Positions 27,435-34,997 of a stretch of DNA of 64,000 nucleotides are shown piece after piece. Position numbers and translations under genes: made by a program. The notes under the pieces were generated by a model. The model saw only the letters and a program-made list of their open reading frames with translations, was not told where the DNA came from and ran no database searches. Source of the DNA: Lysobacteraceae bacterium (GTDB lineage: Bacteria > Pseudomonadota > Gammaproteobacteria > Nitrococcales > AK92). Position 1 is the stretch's first letter; each line of letters opens with the position of its first letter. The stretch covers positions 1 to 64,000 of the forward strand of contig JAAYIK010000002.1 in NCBI GenBank assembly GCA_012523465.1, read 5' to 3'.

Positions 27435-28406
27435 ATGAAGACCATCGCCTGCAGTCGACGTCAGCGTGGCATCGCCTTGATCACGGCGCTCCTGGTGGTC
27501 GCCATCGCCACCCTGCTGGCGGTGGAGATGGCCTCCCGCGAGCGGCTCGACATCCGCCGCACCCAGAACCTGATCGCCGGCGACCAGGCCTACGATCTGG
27601 CGCTGGCGGCGGAAAGCTGGGCGCTGGACATCCTGCGCGCTGACCTGGAGGAAGGCAACGAATGGGACGGGATGCAGGACAACTGGGCGCAGCCCATCCT
27701 GCTGCCGCCCTTCGAGGGTGCCATCCTCAACATGCGCATCGAGGACCTGCAGGGGCGCTTCAATCTGAACAACCTGGCCAACCTGCCGCAGGACCCGCAG
27801 CAGGCCGTCAACGACATCCATTACCAGCGCTTCCATCTGCTGCTGGAGAACCTCGCCCAGCAGCACGGCCTGGAGATCAACCCGCAGGAGCTGATCGAGT
27901 CGCTGGCCGACTGGCTGGACCCGGATCTCCAGGCCCGCCCCTTCGGGGCCGAGGACAGCTATTACCTGGCGCTGGACATCCCGCGCCGGGCCGCTAACCA
28001 GCTGCTGGTCAGCCCCACCGAACTGATGCTGGTGAAGGGCTTCACTCCGGAGCTGGTCAACGTCCTGCTGCCGCACGTGACCGCGCTGCCCCAGGCCGGC
28101 ACCAACATCAACGTCAACACCGCCACCCGCGAGGTGCTGCGCAGCCTCGATCGGCGCATCAGCGAAAGCCTTGCCGAGCGGCTGGAGCAGCAGCGTTTCG
28201 AGGAACCCTGGGAATCGCTGGAGATGTTTCTGAAGGCAGCCGAACTGTCGAGCACCGATTTTCGCGCCGAGGGCCTCGACGTCAGCAGCCAGTACTTCGC
28301 CTTTCGCGGCGACGTCATGCTTGGCCCGGCGCGCAGTCAGCTACATAGTCTGATAAGTCGCGCCGATGGCCTGCAGGTGCTCTGGCGCGCCCGCGGCACG
28401 CTATAG
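27435..28406 (+). CDS. gspK: Minor pseudopilin GspK
   Basis: Large tip pseudopilin of 323 residues. Leader MKTIACSRRQRG, then G-IALITALLVVAIATLLAVEMA. As in other GspK proteins, the residue five after cleavage is not Glu. The globular part carries DLQGRFNLNNL, LADWLDPD and NINVNTATREVLRSL, the helical SAM-like insert typical of GspK. It starts 2 bases after gspJ. Confidence 0.94.
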   Translation: MKTIACSRRQRGIALITALLVVAIATLLAVEMASRERLDIRRTQNLIAGDQAYDLALAAESWALDILRADLEEGNEWDGMQDNWAQPILLPPFEGAILNMRIEDLQGRFNLNNLANLPQDPQQAVNDIHYQRFHLLLENLAQQHGLEINPQELIESLADWLDPDLQARPFGAEDSYYLALDIPRRAANQLLVSPTELMLVKGFTPELVNVLLPHVTALPQAGTNINVNTATREVLRSLDRRISESLAERLEQQRFEEPWESLEMFLKAAELSSTDFRAEGLDVSSQYFAFRGDVMLGPARSQLHSLISRADGLQVLWRARGTL

Positions 28407-28502
28407 GGCAAGCCCTCTGGCCCGGCAGCCTGGCGGCTTAGCCTGTAAACTCAGCAGTAATCCAAGCAGAATGAGCCTGCTCGAGGATAGAGAACAACGC
28501 TC

Positions 28503-29711
28503 ATGTCGCAACGACTCGTGCTCCGCCTTCAGGGCGCCTCGGACGGCCAGTACCGATGGCTGCCGATAGGAAGCGATGGCCGCCCCGACGGCCCGGTGAC
28601 CGAAGGCAGCTTGAGTGACGCCGCCAGGCTGCGCCGGCCACTGGTCGTGCTGGCGCCGGCCGCCGATGTGGCCCTGTTCAGCACGCCGCTGCCGCGGCTG
28701 AGCCGGCAGCGGGCAGCCCGCGCCGTCCCGTATGCGCTCGAAGACCAGCTGGTGGAGGACGTCGAGGACCTGCACTTCGCCCTGGGCCAGCGCAATGCCA
28801 GAGGCGAGCTGGCCGTGGCCGTGGTGGCCAAGGCCCAGATGCAGGCCTGGCTGGACGCGTTCGCCGAAGCCGGGCTGGAAGTCGAGCAGATCTATCCCGA
28901 GCTGCTGGCCCTGCCTCATGAGCCCGGCTGCTGGACGCTGCTGCTGGAAAACGACCAATTCCTGCTGCGCACCGGCCGGCAAAGCGGTTTCGGCGGCGAT
29001 GTCGACAACCTGCCGGTGCTGCTGCCGGCGGCCCTGGAGGAGGCGGAACAACCGCCGCAGCGGCTGCTGGTCTACGGCGCCGGCCTGCCCGCAGAACTCG
29101 CGCTGGGCGAGCTGGCGGTGGAGCAGCATCCCCTGGACGACGTCCTGACCTTGCTGGCCCGGCATCTGCGCGAGCGTGAGGCCATCCCGCTGCGCACCGG
29201 CCCGTTCGCCCGCCGCCGCGGCTGGTCGGCGCAATGGCAGCGCTGGCGGCTGGCCGCCAGCCTGCTGCTGGCCTGGGCGCTGGCCGACACCGGCGGCGCC
29301 TATTTGCAGCAATGGCAGCTGCGTCAGGAGCTGCAAGCCGTGGAGGCAGCGCAGGCGCAGGTCTATCGCCGGGCCTTCCCCGACGGCGGCCAGCTGAACC
29401 GCTACAACCCGCGCCAGCAGGTCGAGAGCCGCCTGGCCGCGCTGCGCCGCAGCGGCGGCAGCGACAGCGGGCTGCTGCACCTGCTGCACACGGCCGGCCC
29501 GCTGCTGACGGCCGACCCCGAGCTGCAGGTCGTCAACCTCACCTACCGCGGCAACGGGCTAGAGCTGGAAGTCTCGGCCGCCAGCCTGCAGGGCATCGAC
29601 CAGCTCAAGCAGCGCCTCGACGGCGCGCCCGGCCTGGGCGTGGAAGTGGTCTCCGCCCGCGCCGAGGGCGACCGCGCCCAGGGTAGGCTGCGCCTGGAGA
29701 TTTCATCATGA
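28503..29711 (+). CDS. gspL: Type II secretion platform protein GspL
   Basis: Bitopic inner-membrane protein that docks the GspE ATPase, 402 residues. The cytoplasmic actin-like domain spans about 1-240 (LVVLAPAADVALFSTPLPRLS, RAVPYALEDQLVEDVEDLHFALG). One membrane helix lies near 257-277 (LAASLLLAWALADTGGAYL), and a periplasmic ferredoxin-like domain follows. A 96-bp gap separates it from gspK, which could hold a secondary promoter, though I could not identify one. It overlaps gspM by 4 bp. Confidence 0.92.
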   Translation: MSQRLVLRLQGASDGQYRWLPIGSDGRPDGPVTEGSLSDAARLRRPLVVLAPAADVALFSTPLPRLSRQRAARAVPYALEDQLVEDVEDLHFALGQRNARGELAVAVVAKAQMQAWLDAFAEAGLEVEQIYPELLALPHEPGCWTLLLENDQFLLRTGRQSGFGGDVDNLPVLLPAALEEAEQPPQRLLVYGAGLPAELALGELAVEQHPLDDVLTLLARHLREREAIPLRTGPFARRRGWSAQWQRWRLAASLLLAWALADTGGAYLQQWQLRQELQAVEAAQAQVYRRAFPDGGQLNRYNPRQQVESRLAALRRSGGSDSGLLHLLHTAGPLLTADPELQVVNLTYRGNGLELEVSAASLQGIDQLKQRLDGAPGLGVEVVSARAEGDRAQGRLRLEISS

Positions 29712-30205
29712 GCCTGCAGCAGTGGTGGCATGAGCTGGAAGCGCGCGAGCGCCGTACCCTGATCATCGGCGCCGTGGTGCTGGCGGTGTTCTTCTTCATC
29801 CAGTTCGTCTGGCTGCCGGCGCACCGGGAAGCCGATCGCCTGGCGCAGCAGCTGGCCGAGCAGCGCGCCCTGCTAGCCTGGATGCAACAGATGGCCAGCG
29901 AGGCGCAAGGCCTGCGGGCAGCTGGCGGCAGCGAGCTGGTCGGCATCGGCAACCAGGCGCTGTTTTCCTTCGTCGATCAAAGCGCCCGCGAGGCCGGTCT
30001 CGGCAATGCGCTGCGGCAGGTGGAGCCGAACGGCGAGCAGCGGGTGCGGGTCACCCTGCAGCAGGCCAACTTCGACCAGCTAATCCACTGGCTGGTGACG
30101 CTGAAAACCCGTCACGGCATCGACGCCGGAACGTTTGCGGTACGCCGCGGCGATTCGCCCGGCCTGGTCGATGCCCAGCTCATCCTGGAGTCCTCGGCGC
30201 CATGA
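29708..30205 (+). CDS. gspM: Type II secretion platform protein GspM
   Basis: Bitopic inner-membrane protein of 165 residues and partner of GspL. It has a short cytoplasmic head (QWWHELEARERRTL), a membrane helix (IIGAVVLAVFFFIQFVWLPA), a coiled region (HREADRLAQQLAEQRALLAWM) and a periplasmic ferredoxin-like domain. Overlaps of 4 bp with both gspL and gspN indicate translational coupling. Confidence 0.92.
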   Translation: MSLQQWWHELEARERRTLIIGAVVLAVFFFIQFVWLPAHREADRLAQQLAEQRALLAWMQQMASEAQGLRAAGGSELVGIGNQALFSFVDQSAREAGLGNALRQVEPNGEQRVRVTLQQANFDQLIHWLVTLKTRHGIDAGTFAVRRGDSPGLVDAQLILESSAP

Positions 30206-31002
30206 AGCTGCGTTTGCTTGGGTTGGTCCTGCTCGGCCTGCTCGCCTATGCGCTGTTCCTACTCTCCTCGCTGCCGGCAGCTCATGCCTGGAGCCTACTG
30301 AGCAGGCACATGCCGGCCCAGGCCTATGGCCTGAGCGGCACGCTCTGGAACGGCCAAGCCGCCGTGGTGCTGCAGGAGCAGCGCCGGCTAGAAGCCGTGC
30401 AATGGGAACTGCGGCCCGCCAGCCTGTTGACCGGCCGGCTGGGCGCCGACATCCAGGCCCGGCTGCCGGATGGACGGCTGCGCAGCGAGGTCGTCGCCAC
30501 CCCGACCGGCCGCGTCACGGCGCGGCAGCTGCGGCTGGACATGCCAGCGGCAGAGCTGGTGCAGTGGGCCGGCTTGGCCGGCCGACTGCCGGTGCAGCTC
30601 GCCGGCCGCTTCGACGTGCTGATGCGCGAGCTGGTCCTGGTCGACCAGCGTCTGGAGCAAGCCGACGGCCTGGTCAACTGGCATGCCGCCAACGTCCGCT
30701 TCGGCAGCCTGGCGCTGCCTCTTGGCGATCTGGCGCTGCGCCTGGAACCGACGGCGGACGGCGCCACCGGCGGCACCCTGGTGAACCAGGGCGGCGCCGT
30801 CGATCTCAGCGGCACGCTGCAGATCGGCCAGGATGGCCGCTTCGTGCTGGATCTGACCACCCGAGCCCGGGACGCCGTCGACCAGGACGTCGTCCCCGCC
30901 TTGCAGCTGCTCGGCATCCCCACCGACGGCAGCCCGGTCAGGGGCCGCCTCAGCGGCAATCTGGACGGCAGCGGATTGCGGCTGGAGCCGCTGGAGGGGT
31001 GA
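30202..31002 (+). CDS. gspN: Type II secretion protein GspN
   Basis: A 266-residue protein at the 3' end of the operon. An N-terminal membrane anchor (LRLLGLVLLGLLAYALFLLSSLPA) is followed by a periplasmic region beginning with GLSGTLWNGQAAVVLQEQRRLEAVQWELRPASLL, characteristic of GspN. GspN is absent from many type II systems, and its exact role is not settled. It ends 6 bp from the convergent yrfG gene, and no terminator is visible in that gap. Confidence 0.9.
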   Translation: MKLRLLGLVLLGLLAYALFLLSSLPAAHAWSLLSRHMPAQAYGLSGTLWNGQAAVVLQEQRRLEAVQWELRPASLLTGRLGADIQARLPDGRLRSEVVATPTGRVTARQLRLDMPAAELVQWAGLAGRLPVQLAGRFDVLMRELVLVDQRLEQADGLVNWHAANVRFGSLALPLGDLALRLEPTADGATGGTLVNQGGAVDLSGTLQIGQDGRFVLDLTTRARDAVDQDVVPALQLLGIPTDGSPVRGRLSGNLDGSGLRLEPLEG

Positions 31003-31008
31003 TGCCGC

Positions 31009-31680
31009 TCAGGCGGAACAGCCAGCCGCCGCCGGCATGATCTGGGCGAAATCCTCCAGCAGCGCGAACTCACCCTGCTGACGCCGCCCCTGGCCGCTGT
31101 CGGGCTGGGCGATGCCGAGCAGCCAGCGGATGCCGTGGTCGCGGGCGGCGCGCAGCACGCTCACGGTATCGTCCAGCAGCAGGGTGCGAGCAGGGTCGAA
31201 GGGCACCGCCTGCTGCAAGGCCCGCCAGAAGCCGGCCTGCTCCTTGGGGTGGCCGAAATCGTGGGAGGAAATCATAACGTCGAGATGGGCAGCAAGCTCG
31301 GTACGCTCGCACTTGAGGGCCAGTGCGGCGCGGTGGGCATTGGTCACCAGCACCCGTCTCTTGCCGGCCCGCTCCAGCGCCTGGAGGAATTCCACCGCCC
31401 GCGGGCGAAAGCCGATCAAGTGCCCGACCTCCCGCTTGAGTGCCGGGATGTCCAGCTCCAGCGCCCGGCTCCAGTAATCCAGGCAATACCACTGCATGCT
31501 GCCCTCCAAGCGGCGCATGTGCGGCAGCAGCTCCGCCCGCGCCGCCTCGACGCTAAGCCGGCGGACTTGCGCATAACGCCGGGGCAGATACTCTAGCCAG
31601 AAGTGATTGTCGAAGCGCAGGTCCAGCAAGGTGCCGTCCATGTCGAGCAGCACCGTGTCGACCTGGTCCCAATCGATCAT
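31009..31680 (-). CDS. yrfG: GMP/IMP nucleotidase YrfG
   Basis: HAD-family 5'-nucleotidase of 223 residues that aligns over its length with E. coli YrfG, a purine-nucleotide phosphatase. HAD motif I is VLLDMDGTLLDL, motif II is VLVTNAH, and the later motifs are FGHPKEQ and LLLDDTVSVLRAA. The WYCLDYWS segment is a YrfG hallmark. The ATG at 31680, with GGGGAG upstream, reproduces the family N-terminus. It is divergent from nudE, a neighbour relationship also seen in other gammaproteobacteria. Confidence 0.92.
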   Translation of the reverse strand: MIDWDQVDTVLLDMDGTLLDLRFDNHFWLEYLPRRYAQVRRLSVEAARAELLPHMRRLEGSMQWYCLDYWSRALELDIPALKREVGHLIGFRPRAVEFLQALERAGKRRVLVTNAHRAALALKCERTELAAHLDVMISSHDFGHPKEQAGFWRALQQAVPFDPARTLLLDDTVSVLRAARDHGIRWLLGIAQPDSGQGRRQQGEFALLEDFAQIMPAAAGCSA

Positions 31681-31771
31681 TTGGAACTCCCCTTGACGTA
31701 GCGGCCGCCCTGGCATCGGCCGCAGGCAATGCGCATGTACAATACCACTTGTCCCCATTCGAGAATGCGGC

Positions 31772-32329
31772 ATGGATAAAAAGCCTGAAACCCTGCACCG
31801 TGAGATCGTCGCCCGCTCCCGCCTGTTCCGGGTCGAGGCGCTCGACCTGCGCTTTAGCAACGGCGTCGAGGTCAAGTACGAGCGCCTGACCAGCTCGACC
31901 TCGGGCGCGGTCATGATCGTTCCCCTGCTGGACAACGACACGGTGCTGTTAATCCGCGAGTACGCCGCCGGCACCGAGCGCTACGAGCTGGCGCTGCCCA
32001 AGGGCCTGGCCGAGCCGGGCGAAGACCTACTGGAAGCCGCCAACCGCGAGCTGCAGGAAGAAGTCGGCTACGCCGCCCGCAAGCTCACCCCTCTGCGCCA
32101 GCTCAGCATTGCCCCCGGCTACATGCAGCACCTGACTCACGTCATCCTGGCAGAGGATCTTTATCCGCAGCGCCTGCAAGGCGACGAGCCCGAGCCCATC
32201 GAGGTCGTCCCCTGGCGCCTGGAGGAGCTGCCCCGGTTGCTGGCCCTCGAGTACTTCAGCGAAGCCCGCAGCATCGCCGCACTCTACATGGTGCGCGACC
32301 TGCTGCGGGAGCGGGGCGGCCGCCGATGA
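31772..32329 (+). CDS. nudE: ADP compounds hydrolase NudE
   Basis: Nudix hydrolase of 185 residues acting on ADP-ribose, NADH and diadenosine polyphosphates in E. coli. The Nudix box GLAEPGEDLLEAANRELQEE continues VG and is complete. The flanking LIREYAAGTERYELALPKG and SIAPGYMQHLTHVILAEDLYP are typical of NudE. It overlaps cysQ by 4 bp (ATGA). A TACAAT -10-like hexamer (31738-31743) lies 29 bp before the start, but no good -35 is seen. Confidence 0.93.
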   Translation: MDKKPETLHREIVARSRLFRVEALDLRFSNGVEVKYERLTSSTSGAVMIVPLLDNDTVLLIREYAAGTERYELALPKGLAEPGEDLLEAANRELQEEVGYAARKLTPLRQLSIAPGYMQHLTHVILAEDLYPQRLQGDEPEPIEVVPWRLEELPRLLALEYFSEARSIAALYMVRDLLRERGGRR

Positions 32330-33144
32330 GCGCGCGCCAGCTGCAGCGGCTGCTGCCGGCGGTGGCCGCGCTGGCGGAAGAGGCCGGCCGCCGCATCATG
32401 GAAATCTACCAGGCCGGCTTCGAGGTCTGGCACAAGAACGACGACTCCCCGCTGACCGCCGCCGATCAGGCCGCTCACCGCACCATCGTGCAGGGACTGG
32501 CCCAGCTCGCCCCCCGTGTGCCCGTCCTGTCCGAAGAAGGCCGCATCCCAGATTTTACCGAGCGCCGCCAGTGGCAGCGCTACTGGTTGATCGACCCGCT
32601 GGACGGCACCAAGGAATTCATCAAGCGCAACGGCGAGTTTACCGTCAACATCGCGCTGATCGAGGACGGCGCGCCGGTGCTGGGGGTGGTGCACGCTCCG
32701 GCCCGAGACGCCAGCTGGTATGCCGCCGCCGGGATCGGAGCCTTCCGGCGCAGCGAAGGACGAACCCAGGCCATACGCACCCGCCCCGCCCGACCGCCGC
32801 TGATCGCCATGGCCAGCCGCTCCCACCGCAGCCCGGCAGTGGACGTCCTGCTGGCACGGCTTGCCCAGGCGCAAACCCTGTCGATCGGCAGCTCGCTCAA
32901 GTTCTGCCTGATCGCCGACGGCAGCGCCGACTTCTACCCACGCTTCGGTCCGACGTCGGAGTGGGACACCGCGGCGGCCCAGTGCGTGGTGGAGCAGGCC
33001 GGCGGCCGGGTGGTGGATCTGGCGCTGGCGCCGCTGCGCTACAACACCAAGCCGTCGCTACTCAACCCTGATTTCGTGGTGTTCGGCGACCCCCATTACG
33101 ACTGGTCCAGCCTGCTGGAGGGAATCCATGGCGAAACCCGCTGA
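32326..33144 (+). CDS. cysQ: 3'(2'),5'-bisphosphate nucleotidase CysQ
   Basis: Magnesium-dependent phosphatase of the inositol monophosphatase family, 272 residues, which degrades 3'-phosphoadenosine 5'-phosphate from sulfate assimilation. Metal-binding motifs are NDDSPLTAADQAAH, LSEEG, and LIDPLDGTKEFIKRNGEFTVNIALI. The C-terminal GPTSEWDTAAAQCVVEQAGG supplies the last ligand. It is coupled to nudE, and its 3' end overlaps the next gene by 17 bp. Confidence 0.95.
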   Translation: MSARQLQRLLPAVAALAEEAGRRIMEIYQAGFEVWHKNDDSPLTAADQAAHRTIVQGLAQLAPRVPVLSEEGRIPDFTERRQWQRYWLIDPLDGTKEFIKRNGEFTVNIALIEDGAPVLGVVHAPARDASWYAAAGIGAFRRSEGRTQAIRTRPARPPLIAMASRSHRSPAVDVLLARLAQAQTLSIGSSLKFCLIADGSADFYPRFGPTSEWDTAAAQCVVEQAGGRVVDLALAPLRYNTKPSLLNPDFVVFGDPHYDWSSLLEGIHGETR

Positions 33145-33784
33145 GCGCCTGCTGGCAGCAGCCCTGCTGCTCGGGCTGGCGGCGCCCGTGGCCGCCTGGG
33201 AGGAAGGCCTGACGGTCGGCCTCAGCGTGGAGCGCTCCCATCTCGAGCTCGACTCCGGCGCCGAGGCCCGCAGCACCCGGCTGGTCCTGCAGCTGGCCGA
33301 GGAGGTCCGCCCCTGGCTGCGGCTGCAACTGCGCGGCGGCCCGGTGCTGCTGACCCAAAGCGGCAATTCGGCGACCGCCGGCATGGACTTCACCGGCTAC
33401 CACCTCGGGCTAGGCGCCCAGGCCGAGTGGTTCCGCCAGCAGCCGCTCGGCCTGATGGCCGCCGTCCGCTACAACTATCAGGAAGTCGACGACGAGCTCG
33501 AGACGCGCAAGGCCAGGCTCGACTGGCACGAGGCCACGGCCGAGCTGGCTGCCGTGCTGCGCCTGCAATCGGTGCAGTTGCGCCTGGGCGGCTACGGCCT
33601 GCACGTCGACGGCGACGAGACCGTCTCCGGCGACCTCACCCGCAGCAGCAGCCTGGAGGCCGAGCGGCACTACGGCGGCTTCGCCCAGCTTGACTTCTGG
33701 GTCGACTGGACCGGCAGCGTCAGCCTGCGCCTCGAGGCCGGCGCCCGCCAGGGGGCGGAACTGGTCTTCGCGCGCAGGTTTTAA
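33128..33784 (+). CDS. Small outer-membrane beta-barrel-like protein
   Basis: A 218-residue exported protein: a signal peptide (ERLLAAALLLGLAAPVAAWE), then alternating hydrophobic strands with aromatic ends (GYHLGLGAQAEWF, AAVRYNYQEVDDE, LRLGGYGLHVDGDE, HYGGFAQLDFWVDW) and a C-terminal phenylalanine (VFARRF), all features of small outer-membrane barrels. I do not recognise a named family. It is the last gene of the nudE-cysQ group, which it overlaps. Confidence 0.6.
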   Translation: MAKPAERLLAAALLLGLAAPVAAWEEGLTVGLSVERSHLELDSGAEARSTRLVLQLAEEVRPWLRLQLRGGPVLLTQSGNSATAGMDFTGYHLGLGAQAEWFRQQPLGLMAAVRYNYQEVDDELETRKARLDWHEATAELAAVLRLQSVQLRLGGYGLHVDGDETVSGDLTRSSSLEAERHYGGFAQLDFWVDWTGSVSLRLEAGARQGAELVFARRF

Positions 33785-33842
33785 GCGGGACGGCAAGCCT
33801 GCACGTCGGCCCGGCTTAGCGCCCGCCGTCCTGCCGGACCGG

Positions 33843-34463
33843 CTAGTCGGTCCCGCTTTGCCCGTAATCTGGCCCGCCCCGGGCCAGGAACTCCTGCTCG
33901 GCAGGCGGCGACTGCCGACCGAGAATGGCGTTGCGGTGGGGAAAGCGCCCGAAGCGTCGGATGATGTCGCGGTGCTCGCGGGCGTAGTCGAGCATGCCCT
34001 GCGCCAGCGGCCGCCAGGCCGACTGGCACTGCTGCAGCAGCCGCTCGTACTGCTGCACCGAGACGTCCTGCAGGTGCGCATTCTCGGCATGCTGCAAGGG
34101 CAGGTAGAAAAACCCGCGCTCCACCGGGCTCAGCATCTCGTCCAGGTTTTGCTCGATGCCGTCCAGGCACAGCCGCTGCGCCGCGGCATCCTGGGCGAAG
34201 GCCTGCGGCCGGCCGCGGTGGATGTTGCGGGAGAACTGATCCAGCAAGATGATCAGGGCCAGGCTGCCGCGGGCGGTCTGCTCCCAGCCGCTCAGCTCGC
34301 CGGCCACAGCCTCCTGGTACAGGCTGCCGAAGCGATCGCGGATCTCGGCGTCGAAGGTGGGATCGGGCTCGAACCAGCGCGCCATCATCGCCAGCGCCCG
34401 CTCAGGGTCGCTGCGGCTGTCCTCGAACCAGAAGGAGAGTATCCCTTCGATACGCGCTGGCAT
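33843..34463 (-). CDS. DUF924 family protein
   Basis: A 206-residue all-helical protein with the DUF924 signatures ILSFWFEDSRSDPERALAMMARWFEPDPTFD, LALIILLDQFSRNIHRG, FFYLPLQHAEN and FGRFPHRNAILGR. The fold resembles TPR-like helical repeats; its biochemical function is unknown. GGAGG precedes the ATG. It lies downstream of the MaoC-type hydratase gene on the same strand. Confidence 0.85.
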   Translation of the reverse strand: MPARIEGILSFWFEDSRSDPERALAMMARWFEPDPTFDAEIRDRFGSLYQEAVAGELSGWEQTARGSLALIILLDQFSRNIHRGRPQAFAQDAAAQRLCLDGIEQNLDEMLSPVERGFFYLPLQHAENAHLQDVSVQQYERLLQQCQSAWRPLAQGMLDYAREHRDIIRRFGRFPHRNAILGRQSPPAEQEFLARGGPDYGQSGTD

Positions 34464-34503
34464 GGCTCCTCCTTGCCTCCGGCGCTTGCCCTCGCGCAGG
34501 CGC

Positions 34504-34935
34504 TCAGGCCTGCTCCCGCCGCGGCACCATCACCACGGCCTCGCCGGTGATCACCTCTTTGTCGCCCACGCTGCAAACCGTCTCCAGCGTGACCATGTTG
34601 CGCTCCGGCTTGAGCCCCGTAACCTTCACCCGCGCGGTGACAGTGTCGCCGATGAACACCGGGGCACGAAAGCGCAGGCTCTGGCTGACGTAGATGCAGC
34701 CGGGACCGGGCAGCCGCATGCCGAGCACGGTGGAAATGAAGCCGGCCGACAGCATGCCATGAGCGATGCGCTGCTTGAACATGGTGGTGGCGGCGAACTC
34801 GGCGTTCACGTGCACGGGATTGAAGTCGCCGGTGACGCCAGCGAACTGCACGATGTCGGCCTCGGTAACAGTCTTGCTGAAGCTGGCCTCCATGCCCTCC
34901 TGCATGTCCTCGAAGTAATACAGCTGTTCACTCAT
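34504..34935 (-). CDS. MaoC-type (R)-specific enoyl-CoA hydratase
   Basis: A 143-residue single hot-dog-domain hydratase. The MaoC/PhaJ active-site signature is FAGVTGDFNPVHVNAEFAATTMFKQRIAHGML, with the catalytic Asp and His in DFNPVH. Such enzymes hydrate trans-2-enoyl-CoA to (R)-3-hydroxyacyl-CoA, for example feeding polyhydroxyalkanoate synthesis; no PHA synthase is in the window. The ATG at 34935 has AGGAA upstream; a longer in-frame reading is not family-like. Confidence 0.85.
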   Translation of the reverse strand: MSEQLYYFEDMQEGMEASFSKTVTEADIVQFAGVTGDFNPVHVNAEFAATTMFKQRIAHGMLSAGFISTVLGMRLPGPGCIYVSQSLRFRAPVFIGDTVTARVKVTGLKPERNMVTLETVCSVGDKEVITGEAVVMVPRREQA

Positions 34936-34997
34936 GGGCGTTTCCTGCTCGAATCTCAATAAGCCTTGCCAGCGCCCGCGGCGGGGCGCGTCCCGTC

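Noticed and set aside
33785-33842. Terminator between the beta-barrel gene and the DUF924 gene
   Set aside because: GGACGGC and GCCGTCC can pair, but with a loop of more than 30 bases and no T-run on either strand.
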